Below the pieces are notes generated by a model that was not told the DNA's origin, did no database searches, and saw only the letters and a program-made list of their open reading frames with translations. Shown one piece after another: positions 1 to 13,126 of a stretch of DNA of 64,000 bases. The translations under genes were made by a program, and so were the position numbers. Position 1 is the stretch's first letter; each line of letters opens with the position of its first letter. Source of the stretch: Branchiostoma floridae (lineage: Eukaryota; Chordata; Leptocardii; Amphioxiformes; Branchiostomatidae). Where the stretch lies: positions 12,958,422 to 13,022,421 of the forward strand of contig NC_049992.1 in assembly GCF_000003815.2 (NCBI RefSeq), in the 5' to 3' direction.

Positions 1-12
1 TGAGTGCTTCAC

Positions 13-334
13 TTCTTGATATACACCTTGTGGAGGTGTTCACCATTGTACATATGCTGTACAACCCCTTGCTGTGTCAGATGGCCATAATTACACACTT
101 TTCCTTGTGGATAGGCAGAGTACTTGTACAACTGTCGGTCTACCCTCTCAGGTTTCAAAGTTGACAGACTCTCAAGGAATGCTGGGAGCTTGGTGTGGGA
201 GGGCAGCCTGTCAGGATCGAGTCTGCAGTTCCACGGTTCCAGGCTGAGTTCAGGGATGGCATACTGTGTCGTTCTGTCGCCATGGCGTATCACAACCTGA
301 ACCGACTTCAACTTGTAACCAGGCGCTGCCACAC
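13..334 (-). CDS. PXYLP1: PXYLP1-like 2-phosphoxylose phosphatase, internal 5' exon (partial gene)
   Basis: One exon of a histidine-acid-phosphatase gene that continues off the left edge. It is bounded by a good acceptor (CTTTCAG, 341-335) and a GTGAAG donor (12-7). The exon encodes about 107 residues: a lead ending in YKLKSVQ, then the catalytic motif VVIRHGDRT (His nucleophile and RHGxR phosphate pocket), then LTQQGVVQHMYNGEHL, which lines up with the same segment of vertebrate PXYLP1 (formerly ACPL2). In vertebrates this Golgi type II membrane enzyme removes phosphate from 2-phosphoxylose in the glycosaminoglycan linker. The membrane anchor and stem should lie in an upstream exon at higher coordinates; I could not find one convincingly. 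The gene diverges from the carrier gene at 4677. The RHGDR motif makes the superfamily certain; PXYLP1 rather than another acid phosphatase is likely from the downstream motif and the neighbour. Confidence 0.85.
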
Positions 335-3300
335 CTGAAAGCACAACAAGGAATAATCCAGTTCAGGACAAAGTCACCTGCTCACAGCTCAACATGCATG
401 GGTTTTGCAATTGATGAAATATATTCCCACAATCTTGATGTGACCAGCAACACACTTTGGCAGCAACATCAGCTGTAACATACTTCTTGCAAATGTAACA
501 TAATGATTATGTACAACCCTCCCAGATAATCATTACACAAAATCTGATCAATCACTCGTAAAACAATCGTAAAGTGTACAAAAATACATACTTTAGTATA
601 CTATAAAAAAGCAGTGAATGATTTACTAGTGTCGCCGCTCCTTTTACCTTAAAAACAGACTGCAACAAATGTAAATACATTACATACATACATAGTCATA
701 CTCCTAAAAGAGTTGCAGCATAAACATTAAGTTCTGCTTCCAGTGTAATTTATCATTCAGCATTATAGTTAGGTCCCTATCACTTGGTCCAGTCTCTGAT
801 TCAATTAAGTTCTTTAGCATAAGGTATGGCTGGCCTCTTCTTCTTTTTGCTTCTGGGGACCAAAGGACTGGTTTACCGGCTGGTTCGCCATGTCGAGTAA
901 CATGTCCAGCAAGGTTTGGCCTGCCTGACTTCAGTAGAGATGGGTGGATGGGTCCAATACAGTTCTTTGTTTATTGTGGGGTCTGACTAAATACCGCAAA
1001 CCAGCGCAAACCAGCGCAAACCAGCGCAAACGGGTCTATTATGCAGTATTCATGGGACAATGGCCTTGTTTAACGCTCTAAATACACTGTCTGTGCAATG
1101 AGAGATTAAAAAACACGGCAAATTATAAGTTTTTACCAGTTTTTTTTTAGTTATTCCGCTTGTTTCAAGTTCGAAAGGATTTCTGGCCGCCATCTTGGAT
1201 CATCCGTGTAAGGGGTCTAGATGGAGAAATTATCGGTACCTTATTTACTTAGAAAATACCTTCATGGCTTGGCGCAGGCGCTTTTGACAGCTAAAACATG
1301 TCAAAAATCCACGGTGGCATGATTCCAATGCCCATCACTCGTATCCGCGTACGGATAACACTCGCTTTCACGGGGGGCTGGAGCGCGGCATGGGGGACTC
1401 GACACTCGCGCTTCGCGCTCGGTCTCGCAACCCATAACCCTAGCTAAAAAATGTCAAAAAACGCGGCTACGTCATCAGAGCTATCGCTCTTCATCTGCCT
1501 AATTTTGAAGATAATCTCATTCACTTTTGACTCAAAAGATAGTGCCAAAGTGCAATTTTCCCATCCAGACCCCTAACATGGATGATCCAAGATGGCGGCC
1601 AGAAATCCCTTCGAACTTGAAACAAGCAGAATAACTATTAAAAAAAGGGGTAAATACTTATAATTTGCCATGTTTTTTATTAAATATCGCACAGACAATG
1701 TGCTTATAGTGTATTTAGAGCGTCAAACAAGGCCGTTGTCCCATGAATACTGCATAATAGACCCGTTTGCGCTCGTTTGCGCTCGTTTGCACTCGTTTGC
1801 GGTGTTTAGGCATACCGGTTTATTGTGTGTTCCCACAAGGTTGTTGTATACAACACGTAATATCCTGGTGAAGGAACCGTCCAGTTTCCTGGTTTCAGAA
1901 GTTAAATCATGGTCCAATTGACTCACCACAACAAATGTAAATACAGGTAAATCTAATTCATCATCTTTTGACTAGAACAAAAGGTCAATTGAGGAGAAAA
2001 ATGATGCTATTCCAGCTGGCTCTGCTATGGCACACATTCTCAGCATCAGGTCATCCCTACTCCTCTCAATATAAAATAATAATAATAATCATCTGGTTGT
2101 ATTTCATTTGTATAAAATTAAAAAGGTTCAAAAAGACCACTATAGTATTAGACATGAGATACATGTTATACCTTCTTCCCCAGAGACAGACGCATTGGGG
2201 ACATTGCAGTACTCTTGAAGGAACAGTTGTCCGATAGATGGGTGCCTGTATGGTGTGTGAATGGTGTCCTGATCCAAGGAGTCCTGATTCTCTATCTTGG
2301 CTCTTTGGCTGGGGACATATTTGGGGTGTCTTAATCCTGTCGTTTTCGGATCCTCATAGATCCAGGTGGAGATCAGGAAAACTGAAGTGCAAGTATTGAA
2401 AAATATCAGTGATAGTGTTATGGAACTTATGGGAGAAATCAGTCATGATAATCATCAGTTCATTGAAGCTATTGATGATGTCAAACACATAGTACTAGAT
2501 TCTTATCTTTGATTTACCTGTGAGACAAGATATTAGGCAGGATGCAGCAAGGAGAATCATAGCATGTTTCCTCCTCATGTTGACATCAGCTGGTCTTGGA
2601 ACATCCTCACAGTGGGTACTGCCACTGGGCTACATGCTTCTGCACCATGACATCTTGTTGCTTTCTGCTGGACTATGCCATTCGCAATTGTGAGGGATAT
2701 ACATTTTTCCTGTAAGTTTATAACGTTACATGTAAATGCATGACTGTATCCATAGATCATACAAACTGGATTACAAAACTTATATCATAGATAGTTAGAA
2801 TGTTATATAGTCAACTCAAAATAGAACGGTAAAGTCTTATGATAAAAAAAAAGTCTGGCCCTTCTGATAAAAATGGTAGGCTCTGAGATATATCCTGTAT
2901 CCTGAGTGGAACATTACTGACACAGCTGTATCCGGCTACCTGTTTATGTGGTCTTATTGATACAACATAATCAATGACTATGAGCAATTGTGAAATCCTC
3001 CAATTAAATGGAAGGGGGTGGGGATGGGCAGGAAGGAGTAGATTTTTTTTGACTGAATTTTTGAGAGGGGGTGCGCTATCAACCTTAATCCAAGACCATC
3101 TAATGGGCCTGAGAATTTAGACCATGGAATGGGAAGCTGAAAAAATGCTAACAATTTGCCAAATATTCTGAATAATATGAGGTACAAGTTCCAGCAAACC
3201 AATAGTCTGTCAGAGACTACAGTATGGTAAAATGTTGTTGGGTGGGTGACATCTAGCTTTGGGATTAACTCACACATGAACATTTGGTCAAATAGATGAA

Positions 3301-4440
3301 GGGTACTGAGGGATTCAATCCTAAATTCCGGTGAGTCCAATCTTTCATGAATTCAGTTTACAGTCTAAATTCTCCATAATATCTAAATGTGTCTTTAGAA
3401 GCTGATTTAGCAGAACACAGAATTGTAAAGAATCTTTTAAAAAGTTTGTCTTCTGCAAGTACCGGTCCATATGAGGGTTGTACTCTCCCGCTCTAGGATG
3501 TCCATTGTGGGCGATGACACCTTACTGCATTTAAAGGTGTCTTTTCAACAGGTGTCTACATCTGAAACACTATCCCAAGTTGTTATGGAGATGCGGGCTA
3601 TTTTGGTACTGACCATGTGATATCCAGGTCAGGTATTGAGGTCACTCATGAATCAAGTGACCCAGAAGTGTTTCTGAAATTGCCATTTAACATGAAGTTG
3701 TTCTATACATAGTAGCAATGCTCTGTCGAAAAAAAAAAGTACTGCGCAAAAAAGGTTAATGTTATAACGTTACATGTACTTTTAATGCCAATATCTATGC
3801 TGGAATAAGTGATGGGCACTTGTCTCCTCAAGGACAAACACCCTTGGTCTCCTCTGGCATTTAAAAGAGAGTGCACCTGTCCCAGATTTATGCTAAGTTG
3901 GCAATTAAGGTCACAGCAGCTATCCTTAGCTCCTTGGTGAAACCTGACCCTACAAACCACCCCCTCCCAACCCACATCCACACCCCCTTTGCCCCAAGGA
4001 GGTACCCAGCCCTGCTGTGCATTTATATTTGACCTTGGCCTCGGCTGTATTGCCATCCTCCCCAGTCTCTGTGATCTTCACACGTTATAAAAGGATCATC
4101 CGCACGTTTGGGTTGACTCGGCTTGGCATCATGTCAATCAACAAACATTTCACTGATATCTCTGCTGCTGACCCAGGAGCACTAAAGGGTTACACGTGAC
4201 CTGGTTGTTTGCTGCATGAAGCACCGTAGCAGATTGTTATGCCGTCACAAAGGGACCTTGTTCACTTTTCTCATCAAAACCCCCAGTTACTCATTAAAAA
4301 CTCAACAAACATTCGAAAGTAAACACACAAGACGGACACAAACGCGAAACGTGCAGGTGATGAAGGAAGGGAGTGGAAGGGGCATTTGGAGGGCGGCAAT
4401 GTTTACCATGCGTCTGCCATGAGGTTATGTCACCAGCCAG
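335..4440. other. Upstream/intronic region of the PXYLP1-like gene
   Basis: Between the PXYLP1 exon and the carrier promoter I see no supported exon. Open frames on both strands here lack family signatures and splice context. The first exon(s) of the PXYLP1 gene, coding the membrane anchor, are expected on the minus strand somewhere in this stretch. The one clear feature is the inverted-repeat transposon at 987-1809. Confidence 0.4.
987..1809. mobile_element. Non-autonomous DNA transposon (MITE) with ~245-bp terminal inverted repeats
   Basis: The ends are long inverted copies of each other. The left arm starts CTAAATACCGCAAACC at 987 and runs to about 1235. The right arm runs from about 1562 and ends GTTTGCGGTGTTTAG at 1809. 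Both arms contain the same inner blocks, such as GGCCGCCATCTTGGATCATC (1183-1202) and its reverse complement near 1580-1600. Just inside each end is a short tandem array of GCGCAAACCA or GCGCAAACGA units (about four copies each side), a subterminal repeat of the kind some transposases bind. The ~320-bp centre is not coding. No clean target-site duplication could be fixed, so the superfamily is unassigned. Confidence 0.9.
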
Positions 4441-4676
4441 CCAATCAGAGCAAAGAGTTCACGTGATGGGAACGACTGGAAATTTCCTAAGGCTAAAAAG
4501 GTAGACCAATCAGCGTTCGCTATTTTGAATAAATTAAATTTCGGCCAATCACAGCACGCAATTCGCCCATTCTGCGTGTGCTCTAGCTTTTGTGGGGTGT
4601 ATTTCAACAGACGACTCGTGAACCAGAAGACGTGGACTTGAATTCAACCCGATTCTCGGCCTAGAAATGAGAAAAG
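4436..4676 (+). promoter_or_regulatory. Proximal promoter of the SLC25A36 gene with three CCAAT boxes and an E-box
   Basis: CCAAT boxes occur at 4441-4445, 4506-4510 and 4545-4549, each followed by CA (CCAATCA), the usual NF-Y context. A palindromic TCACGTGA E-box lies at 4459-4466. No TATA box is convincing. This sits 130-240 bp before the start codon at 4677, where a proximal promoter is expected. Because the PXYLP1 gene is transcribed the other way from somewhere upstream, it may act in both directions; that is inference. Confidence 0.55.
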
Positions 4677-7600
4677 ATGACCACACAACGGAACCCTGCC
4701 ATCCATCTGATTGCTGGAGGGTTAGTGGAAGCTCTTTGACCTAAAAATTTGAAAAAATAAGAAATATTTCCTCGGAAAGTAACGCATGAATATGTCTCCA
4801 ACTCGTGCTGTCCTTTCCTCGAACGTTTTACTGAATATTCAGTACTGGTATCGAGTGTCATGGAAATTCCCGCCACCGTTATGCTGTATTTTTGGCATCC
4901 TTTCTCTCAGTTAGTCTTAAGTTTCCTATTATGAAACAAGGTCTCAATGTATTTTGCTTGTTGTGAGAAATTGAAAAGCGTATACATGGTGTAAAGCTGA
5001 TATAGGCACATGTTTATGCTGATTCTAAACCCGATGATTTTCTCAAGCCAGGATGCATGTGAAAATTTCCAACAAACCTAGCGATTTAGAGCAAAAATAA
5101 AAACATGGAATAGAGAGATAGGGGGGCACAGTTTATGTGGTGAAACAGCTGTTTGCAATTAAACAAATGGAAATTTTCTGTGAGGGCCGCCCTGTACTGA
5201 GAGGGGCGTTTGATTTTTTGAAAATAAATTATGTAATATGATCTTACAGATAGTTTCATTCTAAAAATTTACTGCTAGGTCACTAATTTTGTATAACTTC
5301 AAATAAACAAGTGTTTTTTTGGATGAACCATGTAGAATTTTCAGAATGCACCTTAAAAGTATCGAGGGTAAAGTATTATTCACGACGCACGACAACAAAC
5401 GGGCTATGTGGGTGGGGAGGGGGGCTTGGACTGGGAATGGCAAAGGTCATTGCATCAGAAAAATCAAGGAGGTTAAAAAATTATGTTGAGAAATGTTGCA
5501 ATCTTGAACAAAAGCAAATTATTTCACTCAGATTCTTGCTATGCTGATGCAAGTATTAATTGGTGTTGACTAAAACACAAACACCAGATAATTACATTAA
5601 ATTTATACCATTGATTGGCATTAGGACAACAATGGGGTCTTGTACACTTTCTCTGCACTTGCTTATCAGTGCCTCAAGAGAAGATGGTCTTAACTTAGAG
5701 TATACAGTGACATCTCTTGAATAACTGCAAATGGGATATGTGCTAGACATTTGGGAAGAGTGAATCAGAAAGAATTTAGTAAAACCCATTTCCTGTCTTT
5801 AGTGTCTTACCTAAATGTGTAACATCGTACCATTTGCTGCTCAACATGCCAGGACGAACAAACCCAACAAGTGTATCAGTCTTCTACCCATAAGATGTTC
5901 TAAGGATAACTTGAGGTCATATTTTAGTATCTGCTTTCTCCAGTTCTCCCTTTTTTGGGAGTAAAGGGTCACACATGCAAAATACAGTGCTAGTGGTGGG
6001 CGCACCCGCCATACCAGTGGCTGTGTACAAAGCAAATAAGGAGTGTCCCATTTTGCATTGGGATAGCAAACAAGCATGTTTTGGACTCACGTGGCAAGTT
6101 GAGTAGTGTAATGGCAGTATTTTTTGTGTGAACCCACATATAATTGGAACATTGTTTGATGTTAAAACCCACACATAATAGAAAAGGTGGGATCTTCGAA
6201 AAAGGAGTAGAACCCAATAACCCAGAACCTAGAGTTAGCTTTTACTAGTTTTAGACTAGAGTAGACACCTTGGATATTGTTTTTTACTTTGTCTGAATCT
6301 CTCATGTTACCTGCAATTAGCCTACGGGCAAGAATTTGCAATAAACTTTATATTGTTTTTTTCCCTTTACTCTTCCAGAGCTGGTGGAACTGCCGGTGCA
6401 ATTCTGACATGCCCTCTAGAAGTAGTCAAAACACGGCTACAGTCGTCAGTATATACGTTCCCATCTTCAAATATTCTCCTGGCCGGAATTCAGAACGGCC
6501 ACGGTACGCCAGCAGGCATCGTTCAGCTCAGCACGTGTGCCCAGACCAGCACACAAGCATTCGTCACAACAGGAAGGCCATCCATCGGAATAGTACAGTG
6601 TATTAGGTAAGCCAGATCATGTCTGTTTTCATGTTACCAGTTACATAACATAGTTGTGAATAAAATGTTTGTGCCAATACACCCCATAAAAAATACTCCA
6701 ATGAAAGGTAAAGAAATAGTAAAAAAATATAGCAATAGACTGAAAAAAATGACATTGGGTAATACTAAGATAATAAGTTATCACCACCAATTAAATCATA
6801 ATAATCAGAAAAAAATATTTGACCCTTTCATAATAATCAGAAAAAAATCTTTGACCCTTTCAATCTTCTCAGATGCCAAGGATCCATTGTACAGAATGGT
6901 CAATTTGACCTCAAGAGGGGGTTTGCCATCAGTGCTTTAGGATTATTATAGATATGTTTGTCAGATGGAGTGATCAACTTGACAGTCTGTGGTTCACATG
7001 GAGTGGTCAGTCTGACTTGGTAAACACTGCACAGTTAGTTGGGATAGTCTGGTGGATAAGTTTGTCTTATCTGGAGGAGCTCTCACAGTGTGTACAGAGT
7101 GGCGTGGGCTTTTCTCACTGTTGTATAACATAAAGCCCAAGGGAGATACTGTGGTTGTATAACATGATAAATTATAGGGGAGAATGCAAAAGCCTTTAGG
7201 CACCTCTCTGTAATTGTCTGTACTTGGGTTATTTTAGGTGTCTAATCAATCCTAAACTGAACTAAAGGAACTAGCCTGTGTGAAAGTTTTACTCTGTTGT
7301 GAGAAGCAATTCTTGTGTGTTGTGCTAAATCAATCATATCCTTTTGGGTTTGACCTGTTTGGAACCTTGCAGTAAAGGGATGGAATCCAGTGGGATTACA
7401 GATTCTTGGTATCAGTAATGTCAGCAACAACCCAGATAAGTGCGACCATTTGTGTAGGTCTCATGATGTTTGGCAATGGTCACAAATCTGTGTCCAACAT
7501 TATTCAGTAGTCCTGGAAAGTGCACTAGAATATTAGTGTTTCTTGTGCACATTACACTGAAATGTGTTGTTACTTTCTCATGATGAAAATAGGTACAAAT

Positions 7601-10600
7601 GTACATAACTTACTCATGGCTCTTCAGAATGAAGAAAAATTATTGTTCCTTTTTTTAGTAAAAATTGACTTTGTGCATATCAGAAATGGAGGAGCGAAAG
7701 ATGCTTGAATGTAAACATGCAAATAGACCTATTCTTGCAATTCCCCAAGAGGATCAATTCTCTTGTAAACATCTATACTTCTAGTACTACCAATTGCTTT
7801 GATACAATGAGTTATTGCAGCAAAATTTCACCCACTAAGGCAGTAAGGAATATCAGCATTGGATCAGCATGTACAAACTTTTCCATCAGCCCTCTGGACT
7901 ATAAGTAGTGTCTGTATCTGGGGATGTCCAAACTTTTCCATCACCCTGCTGGTGCGTGATGACGTGGGTGACCTGAAATAGCTTGGGGTAGAGGAGCCAC
8001 TGGCAGGCTGCCCATCCTAAAATATCTAGACTGTACCAATAGTGCTGTAAAGTCATTCAGGAAACTGGCAAAGTTAAATCTGGTGTTGAAGGACTTTTTT
8101 TAAACAATTATAAATACATAATCCTTTCTCAAATTTGAAAATCTTTTGCTCAAACTGTTGGTTGACTGCTAGTGTTGTCAGTGCTCAAACCACAAGAATG
8201 CCCATTGATAAGAGTTGTCATGCTTGTAACTTGATCATGCTGTCAGTATCACTCCTCTGCAAAACTACAGTGTTAGCATTCTTGTAAAACATCTAATGGA
8301 AAGTTACATAGTTAAGTGTGTGGGGGTACATTAATCATGCCAATGCTATTCCACAGTAACGTAGATTGTTTCGGAGAACAGTGGAATTTTAAAAGCGGGC
8401 GCCACTTCCGTTGGGATATAGTTGAAAGTCCAGCCCAGAGAGCTGACCAACCAATGACAGCAGCCCCTTTGATCACGCCTTGCCCATGTGAAGCCCACGA
8501 CCATAATATTTGACTTTCAAACCAGCATGTGACCCTGAAGGGTGAAAGTCCAATGAGCTAGCTACATAGTAACTTTTGAGGACACGGACATGTTAAGTAA
8601 CAGGCTAGGAACAATATCTGCAGCCATTTAACGTTGGGTTTGAAATCCAGTCAAATATCTAAATCAGAAGTATGTTACACTTTCAGAACATAAGTCTACA
8701 AATACAATGGATATTTGTTTGCAGCTATTGAATTGAATGAATAGTTACCGTCTACAAATAAAAGTGTATTTTTAAATTTACAGTACAAGGACAAACTCTT
8801 GAGTGAAAAGCATGATTTTTGATGTTAGGATGTTTCTTGTTTTGCAGATATATTGTGGAGAATGAAGGTGTGTTGGCGTTGTTCAAGGGCCTGGGGCCAA
8901 ACTTGGTGGGCGTGGCACCTTCAAGGTAGGTCACATTCCAATTTGAGACAGGGCTCCTCTTGCTTCTGTCCCAGTTGTATGTGTGATGCACAGTATCCAG
9001 GACCAACACTTTTCTTTAAAACTTTTTTATTCTCTTCACACATAAACACCACAACTTTGGTTTTGTTGATATCTAACATTCACCAGCAAGTTTTACAATC
9101 AGTTTGACATCCTGTGTGGTTGTATTGTCTATCCCTACCCTGTGCATGATTTCTATAACAAGAGCAAAATACAATGTAGTTCAGGATATACTGTGGCTTT
9201 TATTTCACGTTTGGCAAAATTTTAACTGTTAACTGTGTGTTATGTACCACAGCCCATAGCTCATCCTAGATTTTATAGTCTTCCCACTCCAATCTAAACT
9301 CCAATCGTCACTTCACATCCTTTTTGTACAAAGCATGATAAAAATACAAAGAGAGACCAGCATGACAGAAAACCTTTATGACATGGAAATACTTGAAATA
9401 GCTGGACCTATGGAGCTTTGGGCAATGTGTACACCATTCCAATTACATTTGATATAAAGCAGTAATATAGATGGGGATTGCTAACCTTGTTTTTAACAGT
9501 AAAGATCGCGCACTGCTTAATGTCTTGGTTATTTTAGTTTAAGGGGTGGTTGTGATTGTGCATGGCTGCTTTGGAAGTGGTGTTTTTTTTCCTCAGCTGG
9601 TGGCATTGGAATATGGAGGATACAACATTACAAGGAATATCATAGGGAATATGGCAATTCCCTTCGTCCCTCGCATTAGTTAAGCGTGAGTGGGCTGTTT
9701 TACATACGGTAGCACAGATAAAATGCCAAACAGACTTTATCATATGATGAATATGTTGTCTTCTTTGTGACAATGTTTTGGCACCCTGTTTCTCCCATTA
9801 GATACATATACCAGCACTGATATACTAGGCAATGAACAGATTTTATATCGTTGGCTGGGACAGTTTAACAAAAAATTGTCAGCTTTCTTAGATTATGTGT
9901 ATCTAACAGGGGAAACATGGTGACTGTATTAATGTGTTTTTGGTAAAACAATCCAAGAGGTATGTTTGGGATATCTTTTGGTCCTATGTTGTTGAACATT
10001 TGATCAAGAGGTGATGATATACCAAATTTCTGTTTGGAACTTGAGGCTAAAATTCAGGGGTATTTTTATTTTATTTTTTTTACAAACGTGCTGCTGCTGT
10101 GAAGTTATAGGAGGGGGAGCTTGACATGATAACATCCTGCCCATTTGCTGTTTTTTATCAGTGTCCTACCTCAAATTCTAATCCCTTTGACTCAACACCG
10201 GAATAGTTAATATGCTTTTGGGGTTACCTACACTTCTCTCTTGCTGAATCTTTCCTTGTAGGCAAAATAGGTCCATGGATGATTTTTTAGGCATCACATA
10301 TGAGCTATGTTTTCTATCATGTATTTGTATTGTAAAGTTAAGATATGATATACATGTATGGTGAATGATGTCATAGATCTCATATTGGTCTGATGATTGA
10401 TTCGCATTTCTAGTTGGTTAGGAAGATCGTACTGTGTGTGATTTCTGTGTTGCCTGTTTCATTTGTCTTAATTCGTTGCTAATCTGTAATAAGCCATGAG
10501 ATAATTATACCTGATACCCATTTGACGAGAGAATTTTTTAAAACTTACAACATTCTGGACTAATTTGAACAGAACATGAATGATAAAAACATTGAACAAA

Positions 10601-13126
10601 ACAAAGTATATTTGAGAAAGTTGTTAGGATCATTTGCAATTTTCCCCATGTTGTCCCTTTGCACATTGTGTAACTGGTTGTTTTGGTTTTGTCCACTCTC
10701 TACAGAGCCATTTATTTTGGCACCTACGCTCAGGCCAAGAAGTTCTTCAACAGACACATGAAATACGAGTCCAGTGCCGTCCACATGAGCTCTGCGATGT
10801 GTGCAGGTAACTATTTTTAGCTCATTACCACCTAGTGTTAAGCTGTTCAACTGGTGTTGAGTCCTTTTCAGGTGTAACTACTCAGGTCATCTTTTTTTAA
10901 TGCCTCAGGCATGTTGAGTGCACAAAAAGCTGGGGGTCAAAATGTAAACTATGTGCAGCATAATTATCTCACAGAGGACTGTATTAAACACTGGCCCAAT
11001 GGCCCTGACCTGTAGTTTACCCCCAGACTCAGACAGGCTCAGGGGCACCTCCCACTTACACATGTCATGGTTGATGCTTGCACCCCACTACTGGACATGA
11101 AATATAGGAGATGAAAAAAGCTACCTTTGTGCCAGACATATTGATTTGTTTGTTCGCTTGGCACATGTCCAAGTACTGACATCACGCCTTATGTAAATAT
11201 CAGGAACACAAAGGAGGGCTTGTCCAGGGTTTTGTAAACAAAGGTGTTTCCATCCTCGAACTTGGCATTGAGACAAGTCTTCAGAGGATTACCCTTGTTA
11301 TTGACAATAACATCTTTGTGTTTTGGTTGAAAGGTTAAAAGCTTTAGTGGGGATCGAACTAAAGCTGTTTTTTGCCCCCCAAAACAACGGCAACAACAAA
11401 TTATCAGCTTTCTCTAGCTGAACGCTTTCCCTACTATACATTGATGATAAATTTTGTTATTTGGTAGAAACATTGATATATATATGTAGTGTATTCTTTG
11501 GTTAGGTGTGGGTGTAGGCATAGGGCAATTCTTGAAAACACTGAATATTCATGGCAATGACCAGTGTAACACCACTGTTTTGTTATGTGGTAGGTCTGAA
11601 TTTGTTGCCTTCTTCACTCCCCAGGTTTCACGGCCTGCACGCTCACCAACCCCATTTGGTACGTCAAGACCAGACTGCAGCTGGACCAGAAGTATGTCAA
11701 CTCTACCTCGAACCATACTAGACAGGCACAGTACGGCATCTACCTTCTCACCATTCTGGTTTTCTGTTCCATCCCAAATTAATCCAAATTCTGCAAGTCT
11801 GATGATTCAGCCAATTACAAACTTGTGGCATGCCATAGCTGATTCACTGCTGCAGTGCTTTGTGGCATGCTATGCCTGATTGAATCAGCTGATGGTAGTG
11901 AATGGAGTTGGTAGATGTCTGCTTTGCCTGCTTATGGATATTAGAAACAATGGTTTCAAAAGATATCTTGTACTAGTAGACAAAAGTGTAGATATACATA
12001 AGGCATTCCAGCTTTGTCTTGCAATGACCAAATCATCAAATGTTGCTCTTTAGATTCATAAATCAATTTCTAGATTGTATGTTGCAATCTAATATTGTAA
12101 TGTAAAAAAATTGTCATGTAAAATGTTAAGATACATGTACTTCTTTGCTTTTGAACATACTGTCACAAATGTGAGGGAAACATTGGTTATAGAAAGTCTG
12201 ATTTTATAGTATAATATAAACCTTACTTGAACAACATTGAGCTAAATGTGCTTCAGTTGACTTTACAACAAAACATGTAACATAAAGAATTGCCACTCAG
12301 TACCTTATTAAATTGCTTTTTCCTACCAGGAAAACGGGAGAGAACCTGACAGTGCGGGATTGCGTGAGGAAAACCTACGGCAGGGAAGGTCTGCGTGGAT
12401 TTTACCGTGGAGTTACTGCGTCGTACGCGGGGATCTCGGAGACTGTGATTCACTTTGTGATCTATGAGCACATCAAGCAGATGATAGCTCAGAACAGATG
12501 TTGTGATTGTGAAAAGACTTGGCAGGACTTTGTGGAGTTCATGGGAGTAGCAGCTGTATCCAAGTCACTGGCCACCTGCATAGCTTATCCTCATGGTGAG
12601 TCCTTTGTCATTAATTAAGTAACAGGCTGACCTTTTAGACAGTTTTTTTTCCAAGCCAAGCAGTAATATTTAAAGTAACCAGTGCTAATTTTAGTCTTAA
12701 CACTGCTGAAAAAACACTTTGAACTTGTTTGACAGCTGTCGGCTACAAATGTGCAGATATTTTCTCTCAAATAGTAAATAACATCACCCAGTTACTGTGT
12801 TTCTGGTTATGGTAGCTTACAGGAAACAAGGTTTTCTGCTCGCAGGAACTGTTCCTTTCTACAGTACCTTTCCATGTAGACATTGACAATATACAAAGAG
12901 ATTAAAGATGTTTTCCCTTCTCGTTCCTACAGAGGTGGTGAGAACGAGATTACGGCAGGAAGGCAAGAAGTACCACGGGTTCTTCCAGACAATAGCGACG
13001 GTTGCACGCGAGGAAGGCTACCGCGCCCTGTACAGAGGACTGAAAACACAGCTGGTCCGACAGATCCCGAACACTGCAACTATGATGGCTGTGTACGAGG
13101 TCGTCGTATACCTCCTGGAGGGGTAA
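4677..13126 (+). CDS. SLC25A36: Mitochondrial pyrimidine nucleotide carrier, SLC25A36/SLC25A33 type
   Basis: Complete gene of seven coding exons: 4677-4720, 6379-6606, 8848-8925, 10706-10806, 11625-11691, 12330-12595, 12933-13126 (978 nt, 325 aa). All borders are GT..AG and all phases join. The product is a six-helix inner-membrane carrier with three carrier signatures: PLEVVKTRL at about residue 27, PIWYVKTRL at 160 and PHEVVRTRL at 260. The PIW form of the second signature and motifs such as [17 protein letters not shown] and [17 protein letters not shown] are those of vertebrate SLC25A33/36, which exchange pyrimidine (and guanine) nucleotides across the inner mitochondrial membrane. The start [15 protein letters not shown] fits the short family N-terminus; an ATG at 4666 is out of frame. 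Exon 2 carries the long variable loop before the first matrix helix. As one copy it may be the precursor of both vertebrate paralogues; its neighbour PXYLP1 favours SLC25A36. Introns show no other genes. Confidence 0.95.
6798..6861. repeat. 32-bp tandem duplication
   Basis: Two head-to-tail copies of a 32-bp unit beginning ATAATAATCAG and ending GACCCTTTC, differing at one base, in intron 2 of the carrier gene. Confidence 0.85.

Noticed and set aside
1670..1929. Overlapping frames on both strands at the right arm of the first MITE
   Set aside because: They fall within and just beyond the inverted repeat, with no protein-like composition.
2978..3340. Minus-strand 120-codon frame with a hydrophobic stretch, tested as the missing PXYLP1 membrane-anchor exon
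   Set aside because: The hydrophobic part is not near a start codon, no donor in the right phase was found, and there is no similarity to the family stem region.
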